Position numbers and translations under genes: made by a program. Positions 34,947 through 42,536 of a DNA stretch of 64,000 bases are shown here, one piece after another; the stretch's first letter is position 1; each line of letters begins with the position of its first letter. Under the pieces are notes generated by a model. That model was not told the DNA's origin. It saw nothing but the letters and a program-made list of their open reading frames with translations, and searched no databases. Source of the stretch: Janthinobacterium aquaticum (GTDB taxonomy: Bacteria > Pseudomonadota > Gammaproteobacteria > Burkholderiales > Burkholderiaceae_D); assembly GCF_009208565.1 (NCBI RefSeq), contig NZ_WFLK01000011.1:62001-126000 (forward strand), given 5' to 3'.

Positions 34947-35486
34947 TCAGGCATCCAAACCGTAAGCAACCGCGATCAGCAGCAGGATATTGTTGCAGGC
35001 GCGCGCCAGCGTGGTGGTGGAATATGCCGCCGCCACGCCGGCGCTGCGATAGCGCAGATAGACCAGGCTGAACAAGGCGCCCGAGCCGAGCGCCACGATG
35101 CCGTGCAGCAGGCCGCCACTGAGATAATGCACGACAAACCACAGGATGGCGCCAGCCGCCACGCTCAGGCGTTCGTCGACGCGCAGGCGCCTGAGGAGTT
35201 CCAGCGGCAGCAACTGGCCGAGAAACGTTTCCAGGATAGGCGAATAAATCACCACCCAGAACACCAGCAGCGGCAACGACATCTCGCGCTGGAAGCGCGC
35301 CAGCCCCGTATGCACGCCCCAGTATTGCGGCGGCAACAGCCATTTGGTGACAATCAGGATGATCAAACAGACCACAAAGGTCATGGCCGCCCAGGCCAGG
35401 GCGCCCAAGGCATAACGCAAAACCGGCGGTCGCGGCTCGCGCAAGCGGCCTGCGCCGTCAAATTCCTGACTGCCATGGGACTGCAT
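34947..35486 (-). CDS. CPBP-like integral membrane protein lacking the canonical Glu pair
   Basis: 179 residues with several transmembrane segments. The start at 35486 is set by AAGGAA five bases upstream. The arrangement resembles CPBP/Abi intramembrane proteins: VIYSPILETFLGQLLPLELL in the position of motif 1 and WFVVHYLSGGLLHG in that of the His motif 2. Motif 1 normally reads E-E-x-x-x-R; here it is E-T-F-L-G-Q, so the metal-binding Glu pair and Arg are absent and protease activity is doubtful. The gene appears monocistronic. Confidence 0.6.
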   Translation of the reverse strand: MQSHGSQEFDGAGRLREPRPPVLRYALGALAWAAMTFVVCLIILIVTKWLLPPQYWGVHTGLARFQREMSLPLLVFWVVIYSPILETFLGQLLPLELLRRLRVDERLSVAAGAILWFVVHYLSGGLLHGIVALGSGALFSLVYLRYRSAGVAAAYSTTTLARACNNILLLIAVAYGLDA

Positions 35487-35543
35487 AGCGATTCCTTCGA
35501 GGCCGGGAAGCAGGCGGAGATGCACTGTTCCGGTCTTTATTGT

Positions 35544-35561
35544 AGCGCCTAAAACGGCGCT
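35544..35561 (-). terminator. Weak hairpin downstream of the chemoreceptor gene
   Basis: AGCGCC (35544-35549) and GGCGCT (35556-35561) form a perfect 6-bp stem with a 6-nt loop about 50 nt beyond the chemoreceptor stop. There is no good T-run in either direction, so it is only a possible terminator. Confidence 0.3.
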
Positions 35562-35609
35562 TGCACGTCCGTTTGCTTCAGGAATCGCCGCAGCATCAGA
35601 TCTACTACA

Positions 35610-37187
35610 TCAGGCAGCGAGCCGCAGCGGCGGCTGGCCATGCGCCAGCTTGAAAATGCCCACCTGCTGTTCCAGCTGGCGCGCCTGCTCCTGCAGTTGC
35701 ATGGCCGCTGCCGACGCCTGTTCGACCAGCGCCGCATTCTGCTGTGTCACTTGATCCATGTCGCCGATGGCGCGGTTGACCTGTTCGATCCCCGTGCCCT
35801 GCTCCTGGGTAGCGTGGCTGATTTCAGCGACGATGCCCGACACGCGGGCAATGCCGGCCACCACATCGTGCATGGTGGCGCCGGCCTGCTCGACCAGCAC
35901 CGTGCCGGTGCCGACCTTGCTGACGGAGTCGTCAATCAGCGCCTTGATTTCACGCGCAGCGGCGGCCGAACGCTGCGCCAGGCTGCGCACTTCCGACGCC
36001 ACCACGGCAAAGCCACGGCCCTGCTCACCGGCCCGCGCCGCCTCGACGGCCGCATTCAAGGCCAGGATATTGGTCTGGAAGGCAATGCCGTCGATCACAC
36101 TGATAATATCGACAATCTTGTTCGACGACGCATTGATCAGGCCCATGGTATGGACCACTTCGGCCACCGCCTTGCCGCCCTGCTCGGTCACCTCGGTGGC
36201 CTGGCGCGCCAGGTGGTTGGCCTGCTGCGCGTGTTCGGCGTTCTGGCGCACGGTGTTGACCAGCTGCTGCATCGACGAGGTCAGCTCTTCGAGCGTGCCG
36301 GCCTGGTGCTCGGTACGCTGCGACAGGTCGAGGTTGCCGTGTGCAATCTCGTTCGAGGCGGTAGCGATGCTTTCCGCTCCCTGGCGTACCTTGCTGACAA
36401 TCGCAGCGAGGTTGTCGCGCATGGTCTTGATGGAAAACAGCAGGCTGCTGTCGTCGCCGTGGGCCGTGACGACCTCGACCGCCAGTTCGCCATGTGCAAT
36501 GCGGTTGGCTACGGCCGCCGCCAGCGCCGGCTCGCCGCCCAGCTGGCGCAGCAGGCCGCGCGTGATCACGGTGGCCACCACGATGCACAGCAGCACGCTG
36601 GCCGCTGCCAGCAGCGATACCCAGGTGACCGTATGGCCATAGATGGCGTGCGCGCTGTCGCTGGCCAGTTTCGCTTCGCGCTGCACGCTTTTAAGCAGCA
36701 CATCGATATCGCTGACGATCTGGCGCCGCAGCGGGCTGCATTCGTTGACCAGGAAGGCGCCGTACTGTTCCATCTCGCCGGCGGCGCGGTAGCGCGCCGG
36801 GCGCTGCAATTCCTGCGCCATCTGTTGCAGGCCGCGGCTGACCTTGTCGAACTGGGCGTTGCCGGCAAACACGGGCGACAGTTGTTCCAGCGCGTTCAGG
36901 TACAGCGCCTTTTGCTGGTCGAGCACGGCCAGTTCGCGCGTGGCGGCGGCCTCGTCATGGAAGATATAGGCGTTGCGCGCGGCCAGGCCGGTCTGGTCGA
37001 GCGCCTCGCGGGCAACATAGAGCGGGTCGAGCTTGCGCTGATGCACCTGTTCCTGGGCTGTCATGGCCTGCGAAATGGCGCCGATGCGCAGCAATGCAAA
37101 CGCACCCAGCACCAGCATCAGCAGCACCAGCGTGGCAAACCCAAGCGACAGGCGCATGCCTATCGTAAGCGTATTCAAAGACTTCAT
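35610..37187 (-). CDS. Methyl-accepting chemotaxis protein
   Basis: 525-residue transmembrane chemoreceptor. Residues about 8-30 and 190-210 are membrane segments flanking a periplasmic four-helix-bundle-like sensor of about 155 residues. A HAMP region follows ([19 protein letters not shown]). The signalling domain contains the highly conserved hairpin sequence [20 protein letters not shown] and [19 protein letters not shown]. The start at 37187 was chosen because it puts the first membrane segment at the N-terminus. The ligand is unknown. It diverges from the AraC-type gene. Confidence 0.95.
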   Translation of the reverse strand: MKSLNTLTIGMRLSLGFATLVLLMLVLGAFALLRIGAISQAMTAQEQVHQRKLDPLYVAREALDQTGLAARNAYIFHDEAAATRELAVLDQQKALYLNALEQLSPVFAGNAQFDKVSRGLQQMAQELQRPARYRAAGEMEQYGAFLVNECSPLRRQIVSDIDVLLKSVQREAKLASDSAHAIYGHTVTWVSLLAAASVLLCIVVATVITRGLLRQLGGEPALAAAVANRIAHGELAVEVVTAHGDDSSLLFSIKTMRDNLAAIVSKVRQGAESIATASNEIAHGNLDLSQRTEHQAGTLEELTSSMQQLVNTVRQNAEHAQQANHLARQATEVTEQGGKAVAEVVHTMGLINASSNKIVDIISVIDGIAFQTNILALNAAVEAARAGEQGRGFAVVASEVRSLAQRSAAAAREIKALIDDSVSKVGTGTVLVEQAGATMHDVVAGIARVSGIVAEISHATQEQGTGIEQVNRAIGDMDQVTQQNAALVEQASAAAMQLQEQARQLEQQVGIFKLAHGQPPLRLAA

Positions 37188-37454
37188 GGTGTACCTGTAC
37201 CCGTGAATGAGCATGCCGGCAGATCGCACTGGCAAGATTACAATAAGGAGTCTGGCAGGGCGTGGCCAGGATAAGGACGAGCAGAAACAGCAGAGAGCGG
37301 GGTCAAGGCTGCCTGGCGTGTCGCGCAAACGGCCGCGATAGCGTATCGTGCGGTCGCTGATACTTGAAACTATATCCTATTGGAAAGATAAAAAAGTTCC
37401 TAGAATCTATTTTTAATGTCTTAAAGTACAGAACATTGACCTATAACAAACTTC
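37188..37454. promoter_or_regulatory. 267-nt divergent intergenic region, AT-rich on its right side
   Basis: This is the longest gene-free stretch in the window. The left part resembles local base composition, while 37355-37454 is strikingly AT-rich (for example aaagataaaaaagttcc and tttttaatgtcttaaag), consistent with promoters for the AraC-type gene. I see no confident -35/-10 pair. Confidence 0.45.
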
Positions 37455-38297
37455 ATGGACAAACTTTCACCCTGGTTCACGCCCCATCAATATCACGCCG
37501 AGGTTTTTTATAACGGCGTTTTTTGCGGCAATAACGCCTTTGACGACGATGCAGCCAGCGGCCAGCTGCATCTGCTGCGCGCCGGGCGCGTGGTCATGCA
37601 TCATCAGCAGGCGCCGGCGCTGGCGCTCGACGAGCCGGCGCTGGTGTTTTATCCGGCCGGCATGGCCCACGGCATGCAGGCCGATGCCGCCGAACCGGCC
37701 CGTCTGCTGTGCGCGCGCATCCAATATGCCCGGGGTGCCCAGGATGGCCTGCCACAGGCGCTGCCGGCCATGCTGCATGTGCGCCCGGAACAGGTCGACG
37801 GCCTGGCGCCGTTGCTGGCCTTGCTTTATGCGCAGGCCGACAGCGCCCTGCCCGGCCAGCAACTGCTGCTCGACCGGCTGTGCGACGTGGTGCTGGCGCA
37901 TGTGCTGCGCCATGCCTATCTGTCAGGCCGGCTCGACGCCGGCGTGCTGGGCGCACAGCGAGGGCACGGCGATCCTGGCGAGCGCGGCATGGCGCGCCTG
38001 CTGGCCTCGCTGCATGCGCATCCGGAGCAATTATGGGACCTGCCGCGCATGGCGGAAGTGGCCGGCATGTCACGCAGCAAATTCTCGCGCCTCTTCCACG
38101 ACACACAGGGAGTCACCCCAGCCGACTACCTGAGCGAGCGGCGCATGCTGATGGCGCAAAAGCTGCTTGGCAACGGCGGCACGGTGCAGTCGGTAGCGCA
38201 CAAGGTGGGCTATGCCAGCCAGTCGGCGTTCAGCAAGGCCTTCACCGCGCGGCGCGGCATGTCGCCGCGCGCCTGGCTGCAGTCGCGTCCGGCATAA
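37455..38297 (+). CDS. AraC-family transcriptional regulator with cupin sensor
   Basis: 280 residues. The N-terminal half is a cupin-like AraC ligand domain with LHLLRAGRVVMHHQQA and LVFYPAGMAHGMQA. The C-terminal 100 residues form two helix-turn-helix motifs: LPRMAEVAGMSRSKFSRLFH and VQSVAHKVGYASQSAFSKAF followed by RRGMSPRAWLQ. It resembles the AraC_binding_2/RipA-like group that often regulates neighbouring genes, but the target here is not obvious. Confidence 0.93.
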   Translation: MDKLSPWFTPHQYHAEVFYNGVFCGNNAFDDDAASGQLHLLRAGRVVMHHQQAPALALDEPALVFYPAGMAHGMQADAAEPARLLCARIQYARGAQDGLPQALPAMLHVRPEQVDGLAPLLALLYAQADSALPGQQLLLDRLCDVVLAHVLRHAYLSGRLDAGVLGAQRGHGDPGERGMARLLASLHAHPEQLWDLPRMAEVAGMSRSKFSRLFHDTQGVTPADYLSERRMLMAQKLLGNGGTVQSVAHKVGYASQSAFSKAFTARRGMSPRAWLQSRPA

Positions 38298-38357
38298 GGC
38301 CGCTGCCAGCCCGTGAGAAGCCTTGCCCGGGGCAAGGAGCCCATGTCATTAACTGGT

Positions 38358-38363
38358 TATAAT
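38358..38363 (+). promoter_or_regulatory. Perfect -10 hexamer TATAAT upstream of the lpxO-like gene
   Basis: TATAAT lies 28 nt before the ATG at 38392, in aactggttataatggg, with a TG dinucleotide close upstream. No good -35 is seen at 16-18 nt. The hexamer is nevertheless exact in a GC-rich genome. Confidence 0.45.
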
Positions 38364-38391
38364 GGGTCTGTTTTTTCACATCGAGGTTGGT

Positions 38392-39291
38392 ATGAAGTGG
38401 GCCTTACTGGGCATTTTTGTTTTTTCCGTCTTACATATACATTTCCGTGGCAAGGTGCGCCTGCCGTTTCGCCGCCAGATTTTCGACCATTCGTCGTTCA
38501 TGGCGCCGCTGAACCTGTTCATGCACACCTTTTCCAAAGTGCCGGCCACGCCGTATCTCGCTGTCGAACAGTTTCCTGAACTGGCGCCGCTGCAGCAGAA
38601 CTGGCAGATCATCCGCGACGAAGCGCTGCGCTTGCACGAGCTGAAAAAGATCAAGGCGGCCGAAAAGAACGACGACGTCGGCTTCAATTCCTTCTTCAAA
38701 TACGGCTGGAAGCGTTTCTACCTGAAATGGTACGATGCCAGCCACCCATCGGCGCAGCAGATGTGCCCGCAGACCTATGCGCTGCTGCAATCGATTCCTT
38801 CGATCAAGGCCGCCATGTTTGCCGAACTGCCGGCCGGCGGCAAGCTCAACCCGCACCGCGACCCGTTTGCCGGCTCGCTGCGCTACCACTTGGGCCTGGA
38901 AACGCCGAACGACGACCGCTGCTTTATCGACGTCGATGGCGAACGCCACAGCTGGCGCGACGGCCAGGCGGTGATGTTTGATGAAACCTATATCCACTGG
39001 GCACGCAACGACGCCGACAGCAACCGCATCATTTTGTTCTGCGATATCGAGCGGCCGATGCGCTTTGGCTGGGCGCAAGGCCTGAACCGCTGGCTGGGCC
39101 GCACCCTGATGACGGCAGCTGCCTCGCCCAACGAACTGGGCGACCAGGCTGGCGGTATCAGCAAGCTGTTCCGCATCTCGTGGGCCATGGGCCAGTATCG
39201 CCGCCGCTTCAAGGCCTGGAACAAGACCGCCTACAACCTGACCCGCATTGCGCTGGTCGTCGGCGTGATCGCCCTGATTTACTACATCTGA
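38392..39291 (+). CDS. lpxO: Aspartyl/asparaginyl beta-hydroxylase family protein, LpxO-like
   Basis: 299 residues. N- and C-terminal hydrophobic segments flank a cytoplasmic Fe(II)/2-oxoglutarate oxygenase domain. The iron ligands are His-x-Asp in LNPHRDPFAGSLRYH and the distal His in FDETYIHWARND; the C-terminal membrane anchor is LTRIALVVGVIALIYYI. Lipid A hydroxylase LpxO has this architecture and length and adds a 2-hydroxyl to a secondary acyl chain. The ATG at 38392 has GAGG five bases upstream. Peptide-hydroxylase function cannot be excluded. Confidence 0.85.
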   Translation: MKWALLGIFVFSVLHIHFRGKVRLPFRRQIFDHSSFMAPLNLFMHTFSKVPATPYLAVEQFPELAPLQQNWQIIRDEALRLHELKKIKAAEKNDDVGFNSFFKYGWKRFYLKWYDASHPSAQQMCPQTYALLQSIPSIKAAMFAELPAGGKLNPHRDPFAGSLRYHLGLETPNDDRCFIDVDGERHSWRDGQAVMFDETYIHWARNDADSNRIILFCDIERPMRFGWAQGLNRWLGRTLMTAAASPNELGDQAGGISKLFRISWAMGQYRRRFKAWNKTAYNLTRIALVVGVIALIYYI

Positions 39292-39292
39292 G

Positions 39293-39856
39293 TTATTTAG
39301 CCGGCTCGAATCGCACCACCAGCCCCGCGCTGGTGGTGTTGATGCTCACCGGCACAAACTGCACCCCCGCATAACGCAATTCGTCCGGCTTGAAGCTGTA
39401 GATCGGCGTTTCATGCATCAACTGGTCGGCCACCAGGCTGGCAATCTTGGCAAACTGGCGCTGCTGCGCTTCATCCATGCCGGCTATCGATACCTTGTCC
39501 ACGCTGGCCTGGCTCAGATAGACTGCGTTGCGCTCGGCATTGAGCACCAGATGCCCCGACAACTGCAGGTTGCCGCGCCACTGACGCATAAACGGCGGCG
39601 CCACGCTGGCGTCGACCGACAGCGCGACGCGCTCGGCTTCAGGCTGCAGCGACAGCTGCGGATTGAACAGCTTCACCTCCACCACCGACAGCACGCGCTT
39701 ATCGATCGGAAAGCGCCGCTCCAGCCCCTGCTGCATCTTGCCTAGCGACACCGTCACATCGCGCGGCCCGATCAGGGTCGAACACGACGCCAGCATGGCG
39801 CAGGCGGCAACAGCGATCAAGGTGGTTTTAAGCAGGCGGCGACGGGTCGGGTGCAT
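39293..39856 (-). CDS. DUF1439-type lipoprotein
   Basis: 187 residues. The N-terminus has an Arg-rich n-region (HPTRRRLLK), a hydrophobic core and a lipobox LASC, so Cys is probably lipidated. The mature part resembles the YceB/DUF1439 group, with SLGKMQQGLERRFPIDK, VLNAERNAVYLSQASVDKVS and ADQLMHETPIYSFKPDELRY. Members are outer-membrane or periplasmic lipoproteins of unknown function. The ATG at 39856 was preferred over an upstream frame because it starts the signal peptide. It ends next to the lpxO-like gene, converging with 1 nt between stops. Confidence 0.85.
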   Translation of the reverse strand: MHPTRRRLLKTTLIAVAACAMLASCSTLIGPRDVTVSLGKMQQGLERRFPIDKRVLSVVEVKLFNPQLSLQPEAERVALSVDASVAPPFMRQWRGNLQLSGHLVLNAERNAVYLSQASVDKVSIAGMDEAQQRQFAKIASLVADQLMHETPIYSFKPDELRYAGVQFVPVSINTTSAGLVVRFEPAK

Positions 39857-39874
39857 GTTATTTTCTCTGTTGAA

Positions 39875-39911
39875 ATAAAAATCCGGCGCCACCTTGCGGT
39901 GCGCGCCGGAT
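39875..39911 (-). terminator. Rho-independent terminator after the 24-residue membrane protein gene
   Basis: ATCCGGCGC (39881-39889) and GCGCCGGAT (39903-39911) form a perfect 9-bp stem, extended inside by CACC/GGTG. Read on the minus strand the stem is followed by TTTTTATTT. It lies between the 24-residue gene and the DUF1439 gene. Confidence 0.75.
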
Positions 39912-39942
39912 ATTTTAACTGCCGGACAGGCCAGGCGTCACT

Positions 39943-40017
39943 TTAACGTACAAACAGCGCAATCAGAATCACGATCGGCAGCGGGATGCCCAGCAGCAGC
40001 AAGAGGATGGAACGCAT
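39943..40017 (-). CDS. 24-residue single-pass membrane protein
   Basis: MRSILLLLLGIPLPIVILIALFVR, shown here only as its ends (MRSILLLLLG ... LIALFVR), is a single hydrophobic helix with a charged residue at each end. AAAGGAGAATTTT precedes the ATG at 40017, an excellent ribosome-binding site, and a strong terminator follows the stop. These signals make translation likely. Very similar mini-proteins are, from memory, widespread in proteobacteria without known function. It is too short for routine gene callers. Confidence 0.75.
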   Translation of the reverse strand: MRSILLLLLGIPLPIVILIALFVR

Positions 40018-40059
40018 AAAATTCTCCTTTATCAGTAGATTCGTTAGTAGATGGCAAGA

Positions 40060-41034
40060 TCAGATCGATACATGGCGCAGCACGCGCTCATGGTCACGCT
40101 GGCGGCCGCCAAAGGTTGCAGCCAGGGCAGCCACAAAAGCGCCCAGCAGCAGGGCCACGAACATCCACAGGGCGGTATGGGCGCCGGCCTTGCGGGCGGT
40201 GTCGGCAGCTTGCTGCGCCTTGGCTTTGGTGTCGGCGGCCAGTTTGGCGGCACGGCCGTAGACGGCGTCGACGCGTGCTTCGGCGTCAGCCTGGGACAGG
40301 CCGGTACGCTTGGCAATCAGTTGACCCAGGTAAGCGCGGTCGTCGGCGGCCAGGCTGCCGTTGCCGATGCTGGTGGCAAAGATCCTGCCGATTTCAACGC
40401 GCTGGTCGGCTACACTCGCATTGCCATTGGCCAATGGCGCCGCCGGCATGCCGGTGGTGGCGGTGGCGGTGGTGGTGCCGTCAGCAGCGGCCGCTGGTGC
40501 AGGTGCAGCGCGCAGCAGCATATCCGAGAAGTAATCGAGCGGATTGGCGCCGCTGCCAGCGCCTTCGCTGGCATTGGCAGCTGCTGCACCGGCACCTGCC
40601 GCAGCAGCAGGCGCCACGGCAGCGGCCACGCCGGTACCGGCATCGATGGCGCCGCTCAGCACGGCGCGCGCGCCGCCGGCCATCACGGCCACCGTAATCA
40701 GCGTCGCCACCGCCCAGGCCAGCAGGCCGTGCGCGGTGTCGCGGAAATGCACTTCATCGGTATGCACCGAGCTCCATTTCATGCGCAGGCGACCGGCCAT
40801 ATAGCCGCCGATGCCCGACGCGGCCAGCTGCATGAAGGCCAGCCAGACGATGGTCGACACGCCGATGGCGGTGGCGTTGAACGACCACGGCGACATCGAC
40901 GACAGACCCAGGCCGACGCCCAGGATCAGCAGGATAAACGACAGTGCGGCTGCCGCCGCAGCGCCAGCCAGTACTGCGCCCCAGGACACGCCCGGTTGAT
41001 TGAGGTCCGACACGGACAATTGCGTAGCTTGCAT
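40060..41034 (-). CDS. Multi-pass inner-membrane protein of unknown function
   Basis: 324 residues. VSWGAVLAGAAAAAALSFIL begins the first of about four membrane segments (approximately residues 18-40, 55-75, 110-130 and 290-310). Between them is an Ala-rich loop with LLRAAPAPAAAADG and a soluble region containing DDRAYLGQLIAKRTGLSQAD, which resembles a helical repeat. The start SWGAVLAG is reminiscent of poorly characterised 'PhnA-like' membrane proteins. The ATG at 41034 is preceded by GGGGAAA. It lies between XrtA regulatory genes and the interrupting block. Confidence 0.65.
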   Translation of the reverse strand: MQATQLSVSDLNQPGVSWGAVLAGAAAAAALSFILLILGVGLGLSSMSPWSFNATAIGVSTIVWLAFMQLAASGIGGYMAGRLRMKWSSVHTDEVHFRDTAHGLLAWAVATLITVAVMAGGARAVLSGAIDAGTGVAAAVAPAAAAGAGAAAANASEGAGSGANPLDYFSDMLLRAAPAPAAAADGTTTATATTGMPAAPLANGNASVADQRVEIGRIFATSIGNGSLAADDRAYLGQLIAKRTGLSQADAEARVDAVYGRAAKLAADTKAKAQQAADTARKAGAHTALWMFVALLLGAFVAALAATFGGRQRDHERVLRHVSI

Positions 41035-41151
41035 GGATTTCCCCTTTTTTATTGACGTTGAGCTATCTGTAAGCTGTGACGCCAGCATGCCGCGCAGCGC
41101 ACTGGCCGTATGTGCGGCGCCATACAAAAGCCTGATATTCATTAGTGGGAA

Positions 41152-42504
41152 CTATTTCACGCCGTGATGGCGCATCAGGTCGTACAGGGTCGGCCGGCTT
41201 ATGCCCAGCAGAGCGGCGGCCCTGGCGATATTGCCGTCGCTGCGTGCCAGCGCGCGCACCATGGCGCCGTATTCGGCCGCCTCGCGCGCCTGGCGCAGGC
41301 TGTAGTCCGGCCCGGCCTGCGCCTCGGCGCCGCCCGGCAAGCCCAGGTCGGCCGCGTCGATTTGCGCGCCGTCGCACATGATGACGGCGCGCCGGATGCA
41401 GTTTTCCACTTCGCGTACATTGCCGGGCCAGTCATGGGCCTCGATCTGCTGCAGCGCCTCGTTGCTGAAGTGAAGCTGGCTGCGCCCTTCGCTGGCGCAA
41501 TAGCGATTCCTGAAATGATGCGCCAGCAGCAGGCTGTCGCCGCTGCGCTCGCGCAATGGCGGAATGCGCAGCACGATTTCCCCCAAACGATAGTACAGGT
41601 CGTCGCGGAAGCGGCCGCTGGCCGCCAGCGCCTTGACATCCTGATGGGTGGCGCAGACGATGCGCACGTCAACCGCGATTTCTTCGCGCCCGCCGACGCG
41701 CTCGATCACGCGCTGCTGCAGGAAGCGCAGCAGCTTGGCCTGCAGTACCAACGGCATGTCGCCGATCTCGTCGAGGAACAGCGTGCCACCCTGGGCCAGT
41801 TCGATCTTGCCGGGCGTCTGGCGCACAGCACCCGTAAAAGCGCCCTTTTCATGGCCGAACAGCTCGCTTTCCAGCAGCGCCTCAGGTATTGCCGCGCAGT
41901 TGATCGCCACGAAACGTTGCGCGCTGCGCCCACCCAGCGCATGCAGCGCACGCGCGACCAGCTCCTTGCCGCTGCCCGATTCGCCCAGCAGCATCACGCT
42001 GGCCATCGATGGCGCCACCTTTTCCACGCTGCGACAGAGCTTGAGCATGCCGGCGTCGCGGCTGATCATGCCGGCCAGCGGCGAGTCCTGCTGCGTCTGC
42101 AGCATGCGGCGGTTTTCCTGCTGCATCGCATGCAGATAGAAGGCGCGCGCCAGTACCAGCGCCAGCAGGTCCGCGTCGAACGGTTTCTGGTGAAAATCGC
42201 AGGCGCCCAGCGCGATGGCTTTCAGGGCATGCACGCGGTCCTGGTTGCCCGACAGGATAATGATGCGCGTATCGGCGGCGATGGCCAGCATCTGCTGCAG
42301 GGTGGCCAGCCCTTCGCTGGCGCCGTCCGGGTCGGGCGGCAGGCCCAGGTCCAGCGTGACGACTGCCGGCGCATGGCGCCGCAGCTGCGCCAGCGCAGCC
42401 TCGCGGTCGCACGCCAGCAACACCTCGTAGTCGTCAAAGCGCCATTGCAGTTGCTTTTGCAGGCCCGGATCGTCTTCCACCACCAGCAGTTTGGGCTTGC
42501 CCAT
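41152..42504 (-). CDS. prsR: PEP-CTERM-box response regulator PrsR (sigma-54 activator)
   Basis: 450 residues in three domains. The receiver domain (1-125) has the phosphoacceptor Asp52 in [10 protein letters not shown] and Lys107 in FHQKPF. The AAA+ domain has Walker A GESGSGKE at 174-181, GAFTGA at 221-226 (sigma-54 contact) and [14 protein letters not shown] Fis-type helix-turn-helix ends the protein ([20 protein letters not shown]). It should bind upstream of sigma-54 promoters of exopolysaccharide and PEP-CTERM genes when phosphorylated by PrsK, encoded 32 nt upstream. Confidence 0.95.
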   Translation of the reverse strand: MGKPKLLVVEDDPGLQKQLQWRFDDYEVLLACDREAALAQLRRHAPAVVTLDLGLPPDPDGASEGLATLQQMLAIAADTRIIILSGNQDRVHALKAIALGACDFHQKPFDADLLALVLARAFYLHAMQQENRRMLQTQQDSPLAGMISRDAGMLKLCRSVEKVAPSMASVMLLGESGSGKELVARALHALGGRSAQRFVAINCAAIPEALLESELFGHEKGAFTGAVRQTPGKIELAQGGTLFLDEIGDMPLVLQAKLLRFLQQRVIERVGGREEIAVDVRIVCATHQDVKALAASGRFRDDLYYRLGEIVLRIPPLRERSGDSLLLAHHFRNRYCASEGRSQLHFSNEALQQIEAHDWPGNVREVENCIRRAVIMCDGAQIDAADLGLPGGAEAQAGPDYSLRQAREAAEYGAMVRALARSDGNIARAAALLGISRPTLYDLMRHHGVK

Positions 42505-42536
42505 GCGCTTGTCCTTGTATTCGGCGATCCGGCGAT

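Noticed and set aside
37355-37454. AT-rich segment as a horizontally acquired fragment
   Set aside because: It is short, lies in a divergent promoter region, and neighbouring genes have normal composition.
38321-38338. Inverted repeat ccttgcccggggcaagg as a terminator for the AraC-type gene
   Set aside because: No T-run follows and the loop is too small; the sequence is a GC palindrome near a promoter rather than a terminator.
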